A stretch of DNA of 64,000 nt, from contig CADAHL010000004.1 in assembly GCA_902787755.1 (NCBI GenBank), forward strand, positions 33,348 to 97,347, read 5' to 3'. The notes below the pieces were generated by a model. It saw only the letters and a program-made list of their open reading frames with translations, made no database searches and was not told the DNA's origin. Position 1 is the stretch's first letter. Each line of letters starts with the position of its first letter. Positions 35,631 to 44,032 of the stretch are shown here, piece by piece. Position numbers and translations under genes: made by a program. The stretch is from Oscillospiraceae bacterium. GTDB lineage: Bacteria > Bacillota > Clostridia > Oscillospirales > Oscillospiraceae.

Positions 35631-36716
35631 TTAGCGCTTGATGTCGTAGTCCATATTCATCAGCGCGCGGATGCTCTTGGCATCGTCGGTGATGTTGGCG
35701 TCGCCGTGGATGGTGTGCTTGAGTACGCTGCTGGCCACGGCGAAATTGACCATCTCCATGGGCTTGTAGCCGTTCATCATGGCGTAGATCAGGCCGCTGG
35801 CAAAGGCGTCGCCTCCACCCACCCGGTCCAGAATATTGAAGGTGAAGAGCTTGCTTTCGAAGGTGTGTCCCTGATACCACATATAGGCCATCAGGCTGTT
35901 CTCGCTGCCGGAGTGGGCATAGCGCACGTGGCGGGCGATGCACTTGAGGTTGGGCCAGCGCTCCACGAAAGCCTGGAAGATCTCGTCCTGCTGCTCATAG
36001 CTGGGCTGCAGAGGCACGCCGTCCTTCCAATCGCCCTTGCTGTGGTCGTTCTCGTCCCGCCAGAGGTGATAGGGCTCAATGCCGAAGAGCACGTCCACGT
36101 AGGGCAGACACTGGGTGCAGAAGTCCCTGGCCTCCTCCCAGGTCCAGAGCCGGGAGCGGAAGTTGCCGTCAAAGCTCACGGTCAGGCCCAGGGCCTTGGC
36201 CTGCTTCAGGCAGGCAAGGATGAAATCGGCGCAGCTTGGGGACAGAGCCGGGGTGATGCCGCTCAGATGCAGCCAGTCAAACCCGGACAGGAGCTTTTCC
36301 AGATCCACCTTGGAGAAATCGTACTCCGTGATGGCGCTGTGCTTCCGGTCATAGGTCACCTTGCTGGGTCGGATCCCGTAGCCGGTCTCCAGGTAGTAGC
36401 TGCCCAGGCGGTGGGTGGGGGTCTCCTCCGGGGTGGAGAGGATCACCGGCGTGCAGTGCACGTCGTTGCTGCGCAGCATGCGCACAGCGCTCTTGCCCAG
36501 AGAATTGTTGGGCACCACGCTGAAGAAGGTGCTGTCCACGCCAAGGTTGGCCAGGGCCAGGGCGATGTTGGCCTCGCTGCCGCCGTAGCTGGCCTCGAAG
36601 CTGGTGGCTACCCGGATCTTCTCATAGTTGGGCGGGGTCAGCCGGAGCATGATCTCGCCGAAGGTGATGAATTTCTGAGGGCTTTCGCCGCTCAGCAGCG
36701 GATTATGGTGTTCCAT
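35631..36716 (-). CDS. kdgK: 2-keto-3-deoxygluconate kinase (PfkB family), copy 2
   Basis: A 361-residue PfkB-family sugar kinase. The N-terminal signature is seen as YGGSEANIALALANLG and the C-terminal active site as DRVGGGDAFASGLIYAM, with the catalytic Asp in GGGDAF. It is longer than E. coli KdgK (~310) because of an insert around residues 215-250. In this operon the substrate is most likely 2-keto-3-deoxygluconate, phosphorylated to KDPG for cleavage by Eda. It starts one base after the end of a second PfkB gene, with which it shares the layout; one of the two may act on another keto-sugar. Confidence 0.8.
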   Translation of the reverse strand: MEHHNPLLSGESPQKFITFGEIMLRLTPPNYEKIRVATSFEASYGGSEANIALALANLGVDSTFFSVVPNNSLGKSAVRMLRSNDVHCTPVILSTPEETPTHRLGSYYLETGYGIRPSKVTYDRKHSAITEYDFSKVDLEKLLSGFDWLHLSGITPALSPSCADFILACLKQAKALGLTVSFDGNFRSRLWTWEEARDFCTQCLPYVDVLFGIEPYHLWRDENDHSKGDWKDGVPLQPSYEQQDEIFQAFVERWPNLKCIARHVRYAHSGSENSLMAYMWYQGHTFESKLFTFNILDRVGGGDAFASGLIYAMMNGYKPMEMVNFAVASSVLKHTIHGDANITDDAKSIRALMNMDYDIKR

Positions 36717-36717
36717 A

Positions 36718-37815
36718 TCAGCGCTTCACTCTGGCGCCGGCGCCGCCCATGATGGCCTCGACCTCACCCACGGAAGCCATGGAGGTGTCGCCGGGGGTGG
36801 TCATCGCCAGGGCGCCGTGGGCCGCGCCGTAGTTGACAGCCTTCAGCGCGTCGCCGGTGGTCATCAGACCGTAAACCAGACCGGAAGCGAAGGAGTCGCC
36901 GCCGCCAACACGGTCCATGATCTCCAGGCCGGGGTACTCCTTGGACTGGAAGATCTCGCCGTCGGCCCAGCAGATGGCCTTCCAGTCGTTGACGGTAGCG
37001 GTCTTCACGGTGCGCAGGGTGGTGGCCACCACCTTGAAGTTGGGATAGGTCTGGGCGGCCTTGCCGATCATCTTCTTGTAGCCCTCGATGTTCAGCTCCT
37101 TGAGGTTGGCGTCGTTGCCCTCGATCTCAAAGCCCAGGCAGGCGGTGAAATCCTCCTCGTTGCCGATCATCACGTCCACATACTTGGCGACCTCCCGGTT
37201 GACCTCCCGAGCCTTCTCCAGACCGCCGATGGCGCTCCACATGGAGGGGCGGTAGTTCAGGTCGTAGGACACCAGGGTGCCGTACTTCTTGGCGGCCTTG
37301 CAGGCGGCGATGACAGTCTGGCAGCTCTGCTCGCTCAGGGCGGCGTAGATGCCCCCGGTGTGCAGCCAGCGCACGCCCAGAGTACCGAAGATGTAGTCAA
37401 AATCGAAGTCCTCGGGGGTAGCCTGGGAAATGGCGGTGTTGGCCCGGTCGGAGCAGCCCACAGCGCCGCGGATGCCGAAGCCCCGCTCGGTGAAGTTGAT
37501 GCCGTTGCGGCAGATCCGGCCGATGCCGTCGGTCTTCTTCCAGAAGATCAGGTCGGTGCTGACGCCGCCCTGCTCGATGAAGTCCTTCATCAGCTTGCCC
37601 ACTTCGTTGTCGGCAAAGGCGGTAATGACAGCGGTCTTCATGCCGAAGCACTTGTGCAGGCCGCGGATGACGTTATACTCGCCGCCGCCCTCCCAGGCGC
37701 GGAAGGAGCGGGCGGTGCGGATACGGCCCTCGCCGGGATCCAGGCGCAGCATGACTTCGCCCAGGGATACGGCGTCAAACATGCATTCTTCTTTCGGACG
37801 CAGGTTCAGTTCCAT
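36718..37815 (-). CDS. 2-keto-3-deoxygluconate kinase (PfkB family), copy 1
   Basis: A 365-residue PfkB-family sugar kinase and divergent paralogue of the next gene. The first signature is WEGGGEYNVIRGLHKCFG and the second DRVGGGDSFASGLVYGLM. The N-terminal ten residues before MFDAVSLGEVMLRL may not belong to the fold; an internal ATG there is an alternative start. The gene follows eda by 13 bases, which favours 2-keto-3-deoxygluconate as substrate. Substitution of Ser-Glu-Ala-Asn by Gly-Glu-Tyr-Asn in the sugar-binding motif sets it apart from copy 2. Confidence 0.75.
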   Translation of the reverse strand: MELNLRPKEECMFDAVSLGEVMLRLDPGEGRIRTARSFRAWEGGGEYNVIRGLHKCFGMKTAVITAFADNEVGKLMKDFIEQGGVSTDLIFWKKTDGIGRICRNGINFTERGFGIRGAVGCSDRANTAISQATPEDFDFDYIFGTLGVRWLHTGGIYAALSEQSCQTVIAACKAAKKYGTLVSYDLNYRPSMWSAIGGLEKAREVNREVAKYVDVMIGNEEDFTACLGFEIEGNDANLKELNIEGYKKMIGKAAQTYPNFKVVATTLRTVKTATVNDWKAICWADGEIFQSKEYPGLEIMDRVGGGDSFASGLVYGLMTTGDALKAVNYGAAHGALAMTTPGDTSMASVGEVEAIMGGAGARVKR

Positions 37816-37828
37816 TTTTCTTTCCTCC

Positions 37829-38470
37829 TCAAGCTCTGGCTTCTTCCACGATCTCGCGGGACTTCTTGCACAGCTCGGTGATCTCGTCCCACTTCTGGTT
37901 GTCGATCAGGTCGGCGGTGACCATGTAGCTGCCGCCGCAGGCCGCGATCACCGGGCAGGAGATGTAATCCTTCAGGTTCTTCAGACCCACGCCGCCGGTG
38001 GGCATGACCTTGAACATGGGGAAGGGGGCGGACAGGGCTTTGATCTTGGCCAGGCCGCCGGACTGCTCGGCGGGGAAGAACTTGATGAGCTCCAGGCCGA
38101 ACTTCAGGGCCTGATGATACTCGGAGGCGGTGGTGCAGCCGGGGAAGATGGGGATCTTCTTCTCCTGGGCATAGGCCACCAGCTCGGGATCGAAGCCCGG
38201 GGTAACGATGAACTGACCGCCGGCCTCGATGACAGCGTCGATCTGCTCGGTCCGGGTGACGGTGCCGGCGCCCACGATCATCTCGGGGCAGGCTTCCTTC
38301 ATGAGCTTGATGGCCTTATCGGCCCCGGCAGCCCGGAAGGTGATCTCCGCCACAGGCACGCCGCCGGCGCACAGGGCCTTGCCCAGGTTGGCCGCGTCCC
38401 GCTCGGGGTGGTTGAGCTTGATGACCGGTACGACGCCGATCTTGGAGATGGCAGTATTCATTTCGTTCAT
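37829..38470 (-). CDS. eda: 2-keto-3-deoxy-6-phosphogluconate aldolase
   Basis: A 213-residue class I aldolase that splits KDPG into pyruvate and glyceraldehyde-3-phosphate. Conserved pieces are GGVPVAEITFR (catalytic Glu), VGAGTVTRTEQ, FIVTPGFDPELV, the Schiff-base lysine region LIKFFPAE, and MPTGGVGLKN for phosphate binding. The start ATG at 38470 follows TAAGGAGGACAACCCC; upstream in-frame codons overlap the end of the esterase gene. Short hexuronate-type KDPG aldolases of about 210 residues fit well. Confidence 0.93.
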   Translation of the reverse strand: MNEMNTAISKIGVVPVIKLNHPERDAANLGKALCAGGVPVAEITFRAAGADKAIKLMKEACPEMIVGAGTVTRTEQIDAVIEAGGQFIVTPGFDPELVAYAQEKKIPIFPGCTTASEYHQALKFGLELIKFFPAEQSGGLAKIKALSAPFPMFKVMPTGGVGLKNLKDYISCPVIAACGGSYMVTADLIDNQKWDEITELCKKSREIVEEARA

Positions 38471-38483
38471 GGGGTTGTCCTCC

Positions 38484-39263
38484 TTATGGAATGTATTCAA
38501 ATTGTTTGTTCAGCCAGTTTTCGCACAGGGGGATCCAGGCCGCGGCCTGGGGGTTGGGCGTCTCCACCTCCTGATTGCACATGGAGATGCCGTGAGCTCC
38601 GCCGGAAAACAGGTGACACTCGTAGTATACACCCGCTTTCTGCATCGCGGAAGCCAAAAATAGAGAATTTTCGACGGGAACGCTCTCGTCCCCCACGCAG
38701 TGCCAGAGGAAGGTGGGCGGCATCTGATCGGTGACCCGGTTCTCCAGGCTCAGAAACGCCCGCATCTCGGGGTCGCCGCCGGTGACGTTGTCAGCCGATT
38801 CCTGATGGGCAAATTCGCCCATGGTGATCACCGGATAGCAGAGCACCAGCGCGTCCGGGCGGCAGTCCCGGCCCAGCTTCAGTTCCGGCAGATGCCAGAG
38901 CGTTCCCAGGCTGGCCGCCAGATGTCCGCCGGCGGAGAAGCCCAGCACCGCGATCTTCCCCGGGTCGATGTGCCACTCCTCCGCTCGCAGGCGCAGGATG
39001 CGCACGCACTCCGCCAGTTCCCGCAGGGGTCTCAGGCCGGACGCCCGGGCTTCGGTGGAGTATTCGATGAGGAAGGTCTGATAACCCAGCGCCGCCCAGT
39101 GCAGAGCCACCGGATCCTTCTCCCGGGGGGAGAGCCAGCGGTAGCAGCCGCCGGCGCAGATCACCAGGGCGGGGCGGGTCTTATGTGAGACGAGCCGGTC
39201 ATGGTCGTCGTGTAAATAACCTATGACCGGCGCGTCATGTGCCTGAAACGTACAGATATTCAT
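38484..39263 (-). CDS. Alpha/beta-hydrolase, acetyl esterase-like
   Basis: A 259-residue serine hydrolase. The nucleophile elbow is GFSAGGH, the oxyanion-hole segment is VICAGGCYRWLSP (a variant of HGGG), and the catalytic His is in FSGGAHGISM with an acidic partner near CVGDESVPV. There is no signal peptide, so it works inside the cell. Such enzymes are often encoded in plant polysaccharide loci and remove acetyl groups from imported sugars or oligosaccharides. Its ATG abuts the kduD stop codon (TAAATG), so the genes are coupled. Confidence 0.8.
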   Translation of the reverse strand: MNICTFQAHDAPVIGYLHDDHDRLVSHKTRPALVICAGGCYRWLSPREKDPVALHWAALGYQTFLIEYSTEARASGLRPLRELAECVRILRLRAEEWHIDPGKIAVLGFSAGGHLAASLGTLWHLPELKLGRDCRPDALVLCYPVITMGEFAHQESADNVTGGDPEMRAFLSLENRVTDQMPPTFLWHCVGDESVPVENSLFLASAMQKAGVYYECHLFSGGAHGISMCNQEVETPNPQAAAWIPLCENWLNKQFEYIP

Positions 39264-40064
39264 TTAGGGCTGCTTGCCGATGTAGGCAAGGATGCCGCCG
39301 TCCACATACAGGATGTGGCCGTTGACAAAGTTGGAGGCGTCGGAAGCCAGGAACACCGCGGGACCCATCAGATCCTCGGTCTCGCCCCAGCGGGCAGCGG
39401 GGGTCTTGGCGATGATGAACTGGTCGAAGGGATGGCGGCTGCCGTCGGGCTGGCGCTCGCGCAGAGGCGCGGTCTGGCTGGTGGCGATATAGCCGGGTCC
39501 GATGCCGTTGCACTGGATGTTGTACTCGCCGTACTCGGAGCAGATGTTGCGGGTCAGCATCTTCAGGCCGCCCTTGGCCGCGGCGTAGGCGGAGACCGTC
39601 TCACGGCCCAGCTCGCTCATCATGGAGCAGATGTTGATGATCTTGCCGTGGCCCTTCTCGATCATGCCGGGGATGACGGCCTTCGAGACGATGAAGGGAG
39701 CGTTCAGGTCCACGTCGATGACCTTGCGGAAATCCTCGGCGCTCATGTCAAGCATCGGGATGCGCTTGATGATGCCGGCGTTGTTCACGAGGATGTCGAT
39801 GACGCCGACTTCTTCCTTGATCTGGGCTACGAGAGCCTTGACCGCCTCCTCGTCGCAGACGTCGCAGACGTAGCCGTGGGCGTCGACGCCGTTGGCCTTG
39901 TAGGCCTCCAGCGCCCGGGCCTTGGAGCCCTCGCTGGAGCAGTTGAAGCAGATCGTCGCGCCGGCGGCGGCAAAAGCGTTGGCGATCGCCATGCCGATAC
40001 CATGGGACGCACCGGTGATGAGGGCGACCTTGCCCTCCAGGGAAAAGCTCTTCATGATGTCCAT
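39264..40064 (-). CDS. kduD: Short-chain dehydrogenase, KduD / gluconate 5-dehydrogenase-like
   Basis: A 266-residue classical SDR. The cofactor motif is TGASHGIGMAIA (near residue 18), NNAG is present (IDILVNNAGII), and the catalytic Ser and Tyr-x-x-x-Lys appear as NICSMMSELG and SAYAAAKGG. Close families are KduD (2-dehydro-3-deoxy-D-gluconate 5-dehydrogenase) and gluconate 5-dehydrogenase; the operon context of eda and KDG kinases favours KduD-type formation of KDG. It starts 18 bases after the GH13 gene, with a weak ribosome binding site; a second ATG three codons in is possible. Confidence 0.82.
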   Translation of the reverse strand: MDIMKSFSLEGKVALITGASHGIGMAIANAFAAAGATICFNCSSEGSKARALEAYKANGVDAHGYVCDVCDEEAVKALVAQIKEEVGVIDILVNNAGIIKRIPMLDMSAEDFRKVIDVDLNAPFIVSKAVIPGMIEKGHGKIINICSMMSELGRETVSAYAAAKGGLKMLTRNICSEYGEYNIQCNGIGPGYIATSQTAPLRERQPDGSRHPFDQFIIAKTPAARWGETEDLMGPAVFLASDASNFVNGHILYVDGGILAYIGKQP

Positions 40065-40082
40065 TTTGATACAGGTCTTTCT

Positions 40083-42497
40083 TTACAGCTGGATCACTTC
40101 GGCGCTCATCGGAGCGATTCGACCCCAGCGGACACCGCCCACTGGAGAGCAATTCACCGAGTATTCTTTTTCTTCTTCCGAACGATTCACCACCGTCAGG
40201 AAGGTACCATTGGCAGCAGGAAGCCCGAAAACATCCTTCTCCCCCCGGATGTAGCGCAGGATCACCAGCACGTCCTGATCGGCGGCCATAAACTCCGCTT
40301 CTCCGGTGGACAGTGCGGGATTCTCGTTTCTCCTTCTGGCCAGGGCCGCATAGGAATTGCACAGATCACGGTCGCCCTTGCGGAAGGGCAGGCGGTTAAA
40401 GGGATCCCCCACCCCGCACATGCCCTGCTCATCGCCGTAATAGATGCTGGGTACGCCGGGCAGGGAGAACTGGATGGCGGCGCAGAGCTTCTCCAGGCTG
40501 GTGGCCCGCTCCAGGGCCTCCGGAGGGAACGCCAGCTTCAACTGGTCCTCCCGGGACAGGGACTTGATATCCACCTGGGTGGCCAGAGCGCTTCTCAGGC
40601 GTTCCACGTCATGGGAACCCAGCAGGTTCATCAGAGAGTAGTACATGGGCTTGGGGTAATTCATCTGCTGGGAGATCAGGAAGTCCCGCAGGGCATAGGC
40701 GTTGATCCTGCCCAGCGCGAAATCCAGAATGGCCCGACGCAGCGGGTAGTTCATCACCGTGTCCAGGGACCAGCCCAGAGCATAGTTCCGGCGACTGCCG
40801 TAGCTCTCCTTGATGACCGCGTCCTCCCAGACCTCACCCAGTACCAGGGCGTCCGGCTTCTCCTCCTTGGCCGCCTTCCGGATCAGGCTCAGCACCTGGT
40901 CCGGCAGCTCGTCGGCCACATCCAGGCGCCAGCCGGCAGCTCCCCGGCGCAGCCAGGTCCTCACCACGCTGTTTTCCCCGGTGATCACGAAGTCCTGCCA
41001 CGAAGGCCGGGTCTCCTCCACCTCCGGCAGGCTGTCAAAGCCCCACCAACAGCGGTACTCGTCCGGAAACCGCCGAAAATCGTACCAATCGTAATAGGGC
41101 GAGCTTTCCCCCTGGCAGGCTCCGTCCCCGGGGTAATGACGATACCGGTTAAAGTACACGCTGTCATCCCCGGTGTGGGAAAACACTCCGTCCAGGATCA
41201 CCCGCATGCCCATGGTCTCCGCCTTCTCGCAGAGTTTGGTCAGATCCCGGTTGGTCCCCAGGATCGGATCCACATTCAGGTAGTCGGAAGTGTCATAGCG
41301 GTGATTGGACCGGGCCTCCACGATGGGGTTGAGATAGATCACTCCTACCCCAAGCTCCCGCAGATAGCCCAGCTTCTCTTCGATTCCCCGAAGAGTGCCG
41401 CCGTAGAAATCGTCCGGCGTGTAGTTCTCTTCAAATGGCCTGGGCTGCCACCGGGGCGGCTCAGCCACGCTCTTGTGCAGCTCCGGGTTCTGGCTCAGGG
41501 CCAGATGATAGGCGATGCCCCGCTCCGCCGTACCATCATTGGTGAAAGCAAAGCGGTCCGGGAAGATCTGATACATCACCCGGCGCTTGAACCAGGCGGG
41601 CGTTTCGAAATCTTTCCGGTAGATGGTCAGGCGGAAGCCGCCCTGCTCCTTGCCGCAGAGCTTTCCCCGATAGCCGCTGGAATCCGGGCAAAGCCAGTGG
41701 GAACTGTCCGGCGTCTCCAGCCGGAAACAATACCACAGGGCCTGGGCTGTCTCCGGGGCCTGAAAGCTCACAGAGAAGCCATTGTCTGTGCGTTCCATGG
41801 GCAGCTCCCGGCGCATCGTGTCACCGTAGAGGATCAGCACGGCATTCTGAGCCCGGCCCGCCAGGTTCCGCAGCCGCAGGGTCAGCTCCTGTCCCTCAGG
41901 GACGGCCCCCAGCGGCTGCCGATAGGCCGGATCATTGGCGATATGCTCCACGGCCGGGGTGTTCATCGCGCAGCTGCGCAGAATGCTGATCACATGGGCC
42001 GTCCGGGGCTGGATGGCATAAACGCTTTCCACGTCCACCCCATAGGCCCGCAGATCGCCGCAGCAGCGGGAGGCCATCTGGAAGGCCGCGGGCATGGCAA
42101 AGCCGCAGTCATCCATCAGAAGGCGCATGAGTTCGGGCGCGGCAAAGGGATTGTCCGCGTCGTAAAAGACCTCGCCCATCTGCTCCAGGCTCATTCCCCG
42201 GCTGACGCAGACCCGCAGGGCCGCGTAAACAGAGGCTGCCGCCTGGAAATACTGCCGCAGCAGCAGCGGGCAGGTGGGAGAACGCAGGATTTTGCAAAGC
42301 TCCTCATCTCCGCCTACAGGAAGCCAGGCATTGTCGATCCAGCGAGCCTGGACCGGGCGGCGGCCTTCATAGACCACCGCCAGGCTGTAATTGTCCGACC
42401 AGTTTTCCCGATACGAACCGCCGAACCAGACGGTGTAGGTATCGGTCCGCGCTCCACCGGCCCTGGAGTCCTGTGTTCTGGAGATCAGAGCATCCAT
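40083..42497 (-). CDS. GH13 alpha-glucan hydrolase (neopullulanase/cyclomaltodextrinase-like) with extra N-terminal domain
   Basis: An 804-residue cytoplasmic GH13 enzyme (no signal peptide). From residue ~292 the catalytic barrel shows region I/II MRVILDGVFSHTG, the nucleophile in GWRLDVADEL (about residue 524), the acid in LGEVWEDA (about 553) and LGSHDVERL (about 628). A CBM34-like strand domain lies at about 195-290 (LTLRLRNLAGRAQNAVLIL). The first ~190 residues are helical and I do not recognise them. The expected activity is hydrolysis of cyclodextrins, pullulan or maltooligosaccharides. The start overlaps the end of glgA by 13 bases. Confidence 0.85.
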   Translation of the reverse strand: MDALISRTQDSRAGGARTDTYTVWFGGSYRENWSDNYSLAVVYEGRRPVQARWIDNAWLPVGGDEELCKILRSPTCPLLLRQYFQAAASVYAALRVCVSRGMSLEQMGEVFYDADNPFAAPELMRLLMDDCGFAMPAAFQMASRCCGDLRAYGVDVESVYAIQPRTAHVISILRSCAMNTPAVEHIANDPAYRQPLGAVPEGQELTLRLRNLAGRAQNAVLILYGDTMRRELPMERTDNGFSVSFQAPETAQALWYCFRLETPDSSHWLCPDSSGYRGKLCGKEQGGFRLTIYRKDFETPAWFKRRVMYQIFPDRFAFTNDGTAERGIAYHLALSQNPELHKSVAEPPRWQPRPFEENYTPDDFYGGTLRGIEEKLGYLRELGVGVIYLNPIVEARSNHRYDTSDYLNVDPILGTNRDLTKLCEKAETMGMRVILDGVFSHTGDDSVYFNRYRHYPGDGACQGESSPYYDWYDFRRFPDEYRCWWGFDSLPEVEETRPSWQDFVITGENSVVRTWLRRGAAGWRLDVADELPDQVLSLIRKAAKEEKPDALVLGEVWEDAVIKESYGSRRNYALGWSLDTVMNYPLRRAILDFALGRINAYALRDFLISQQMNYPKPMYYSLMNLLGSHDVERLRSALATQVDIKSLSREDQLKLAFPPEALERATSLEKLCAAIQFSLPGVPSIYYGDEQGMCGVGDPFNRLPFRKGDRDLCNSYAALARRRNENPALSTGEAEFMAADQDVLVILRYIRGEKDVFGLPAANGTFLTVVNRSEEEKEYSVNCSPVGGVRWGRIAPMSAEVIQL

Positions 42498-43966
42498 ACG
42501 TAGAGCTTGGCGTATTCCTCAGCGGAACGGTCAAATCCGAAGTCCTTGGACATGGCGTTGCGGATCAGGCCCTCCATGACTTCAGGCTTGCGGTAGCAGT
42601 CCAGCGCCTTGCGCATGGCGTCGCGCAGCTCCCAGGCGTCGTAGTTGGAGAAGGAGAAACCGTCTCCCTCGCCGGTGTACTGGTTATAGGGGATCACCGT
42701 ATCCCGCAGGCCGCCGGTCTCCCGGACGATGGGCAGAGAACCGTAGCGCATGGCGATCATCTGGCTCAGGCCGCAGGGCTCGAAGCGGGAGGGCATGAGG
42801 AAGAAGTCGCTGCCGGCGTAGATCAGGTGGCTCAGAGGCTCGCTGTAGCCGATGTAGGAGCACAGCCGGCCCTTGTAACGGTACTCGGCTGCCCGCATAA
42901 AGTTCTCAAAGCGCTCGTCGCCGGTGCCCAGCAGAACAAACTGCATATCCTCCCGGCTCATCAGATCGTCCAGCACGCAGGCTACGAGATCGAAGCCCTT
43001 CTGCTCGGTCATGCGGGTGACCATGGCGAACAGAGGCACGTCGGGCCGCTGCTCCAGGCCCAGGCGCTCCTGCAGAGCGGCCTTGCACTGGGCTTTGCCC
43101 TTGCGGTGGCCCTTGTCGAAGTGGGCGGGCAGTCCGGCCTCGTGACGGGGGTCGAACACGTCCTTGTCAATGCCGTTGATGATGCCGGAGAGCTGACCGG
43201 CCCGGGCGTTCAGGATCCCCTGCAGGCCCTCGGCATAGTAAGGCATCTTGATCTCCTCGGCATAGCTGGGGCTGACGGTGTTGATGCGGTCGGTGAAGAC
43301 CAGGCCGCCCTTGAGGAAGTTGGCGCAGCCGTCCAGCTCCATGAACTCGGGGGTATAGTACTTGCTGTCCACGCCCAGCAGATCCTGGACGGTGTCGAAG
43401 CTGCACTTGCCCTGGAAGGCAATGTTGTGGATGGTCAGCAGGAACTTCAGGCCGGACTGCATGCCGCCGGGGTACTGGGTCTTGGCCAGCATGGGGATCA
43501 TAGCGGTATGCCAGTCGTTGCAGTGAACGATCTCGGGCTTGAAGTCCAGATTGGGGATGGCGTCCAGCACCGCGCGGGTGAAGAAGGCGTACTGCTCCAG
43601 CTCCTCCATGTACTCGCTGCGGTAGATCTTGTCGCCGAAGTAGCGTTCGTTATCCACCAGGTAGACAGTCATGCCGTCCAGCTCCAGCTTCTCGATGCCC
43701 ACGTACTCCCGGCGCCAGCCCAGCTGGACGTAGAAGTAGAACATGTGCTGCACCTGAGAGGCATACTTGTCCTTGATGCACCGATGGTAAGGGGTAATGA
43801 CCCGGGCGTCGATCCCCAGCTTGGCCAGGGACTTGGGCAGGGTACCCACCACGTCGGCCAGACCGCCGGTCTTGGACAGAGGGGCGCACTCGGCAGAGGC
43901 CAGCAGAACCTTGGGCAGCTCTTTGCGGCCGCGTTCCTTCAGCAGATCACGAAACTCTTTTTTCAT
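42485..43966 (-). CDS. glgA: Glycogen synthase (ADP-glucose)
   Basis: A 493-residue GT5 glucosyltransferase that elongates alpha-1,4-glucan from ADP-glucose. The N-terminal ADP-glucose loop is SKTGGLADVVGTLPKSL, and the C-terminal motif reads RFEPCGLSQMIAMRYGSLPIV followed by ETGGLRDTV. The start ATG at 43966 lies seven bases after GGAG; a GTG two codons upstream is less likely. It follows glgB and is followed by a GH13 enzyme; glgC and glgP are not in the window. Confidence 0.95.
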   Translation of the reverse strand: MKKEFRDLLKERGRKELPKVLLASAECAPLSKTGGLADVVGTLPKSLAKLGIDARVITPYHRCIKDKYASQVQHMFYFYVQLGWRREYVGIEKLELDGMTVYLVDNERYFGDKIYRSEYMEELEQYAFFTRAVLDAIPNLDFKPEIVHCNDWHTAMIPMLAKTQYPGGMQSGLKFLLTIHNIAFQGKCSFDTVQDLLGVDSKYYTPEFMELDGCANFLKGGLVFTDRINTVSPSYAEEIKMPYYAEGLQGILNARAGQLSGIINGIDKDVFDPRHEAGLPAHFDKGHRKGKAQCKAALQERLGLEQRPDVPLFAMVTRMTEQKGFDLVACVLDDLMSREDMQFVLLGTGDERFENFMRAAEYRYKGRLCSYIGYSEPLSHLIYAGSDFFLMPSRFEPCGLSQMIAMRYGSLPIVRETGGLRDTVIPYNQYTGEGDGFSFSNYDAWELRDAMRKALDCYRKPEVMEGLIRNAMSKDFGFDRSAEEYAKLYVWML

Positions 43967-44008
43967 AAACACACTCCAAACTATAATGATATTGAATTGA
44001 CTGGATTT

Positions 44009-44026
44009 CGGCGGGACCTCCCGCCG
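44009..44026 (-). other. Intercistronic hairpin between glgB and glgA
   Basis: CGGCGGGA and TCCCGCCG form an 8-bp perfect inverted repeat right after the glgB stop. No T-run follows; it may stabilise the upstream message or lower glgA expression. Confidence 0.45.
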
Positions 44027-44032
44027 GGGGAT

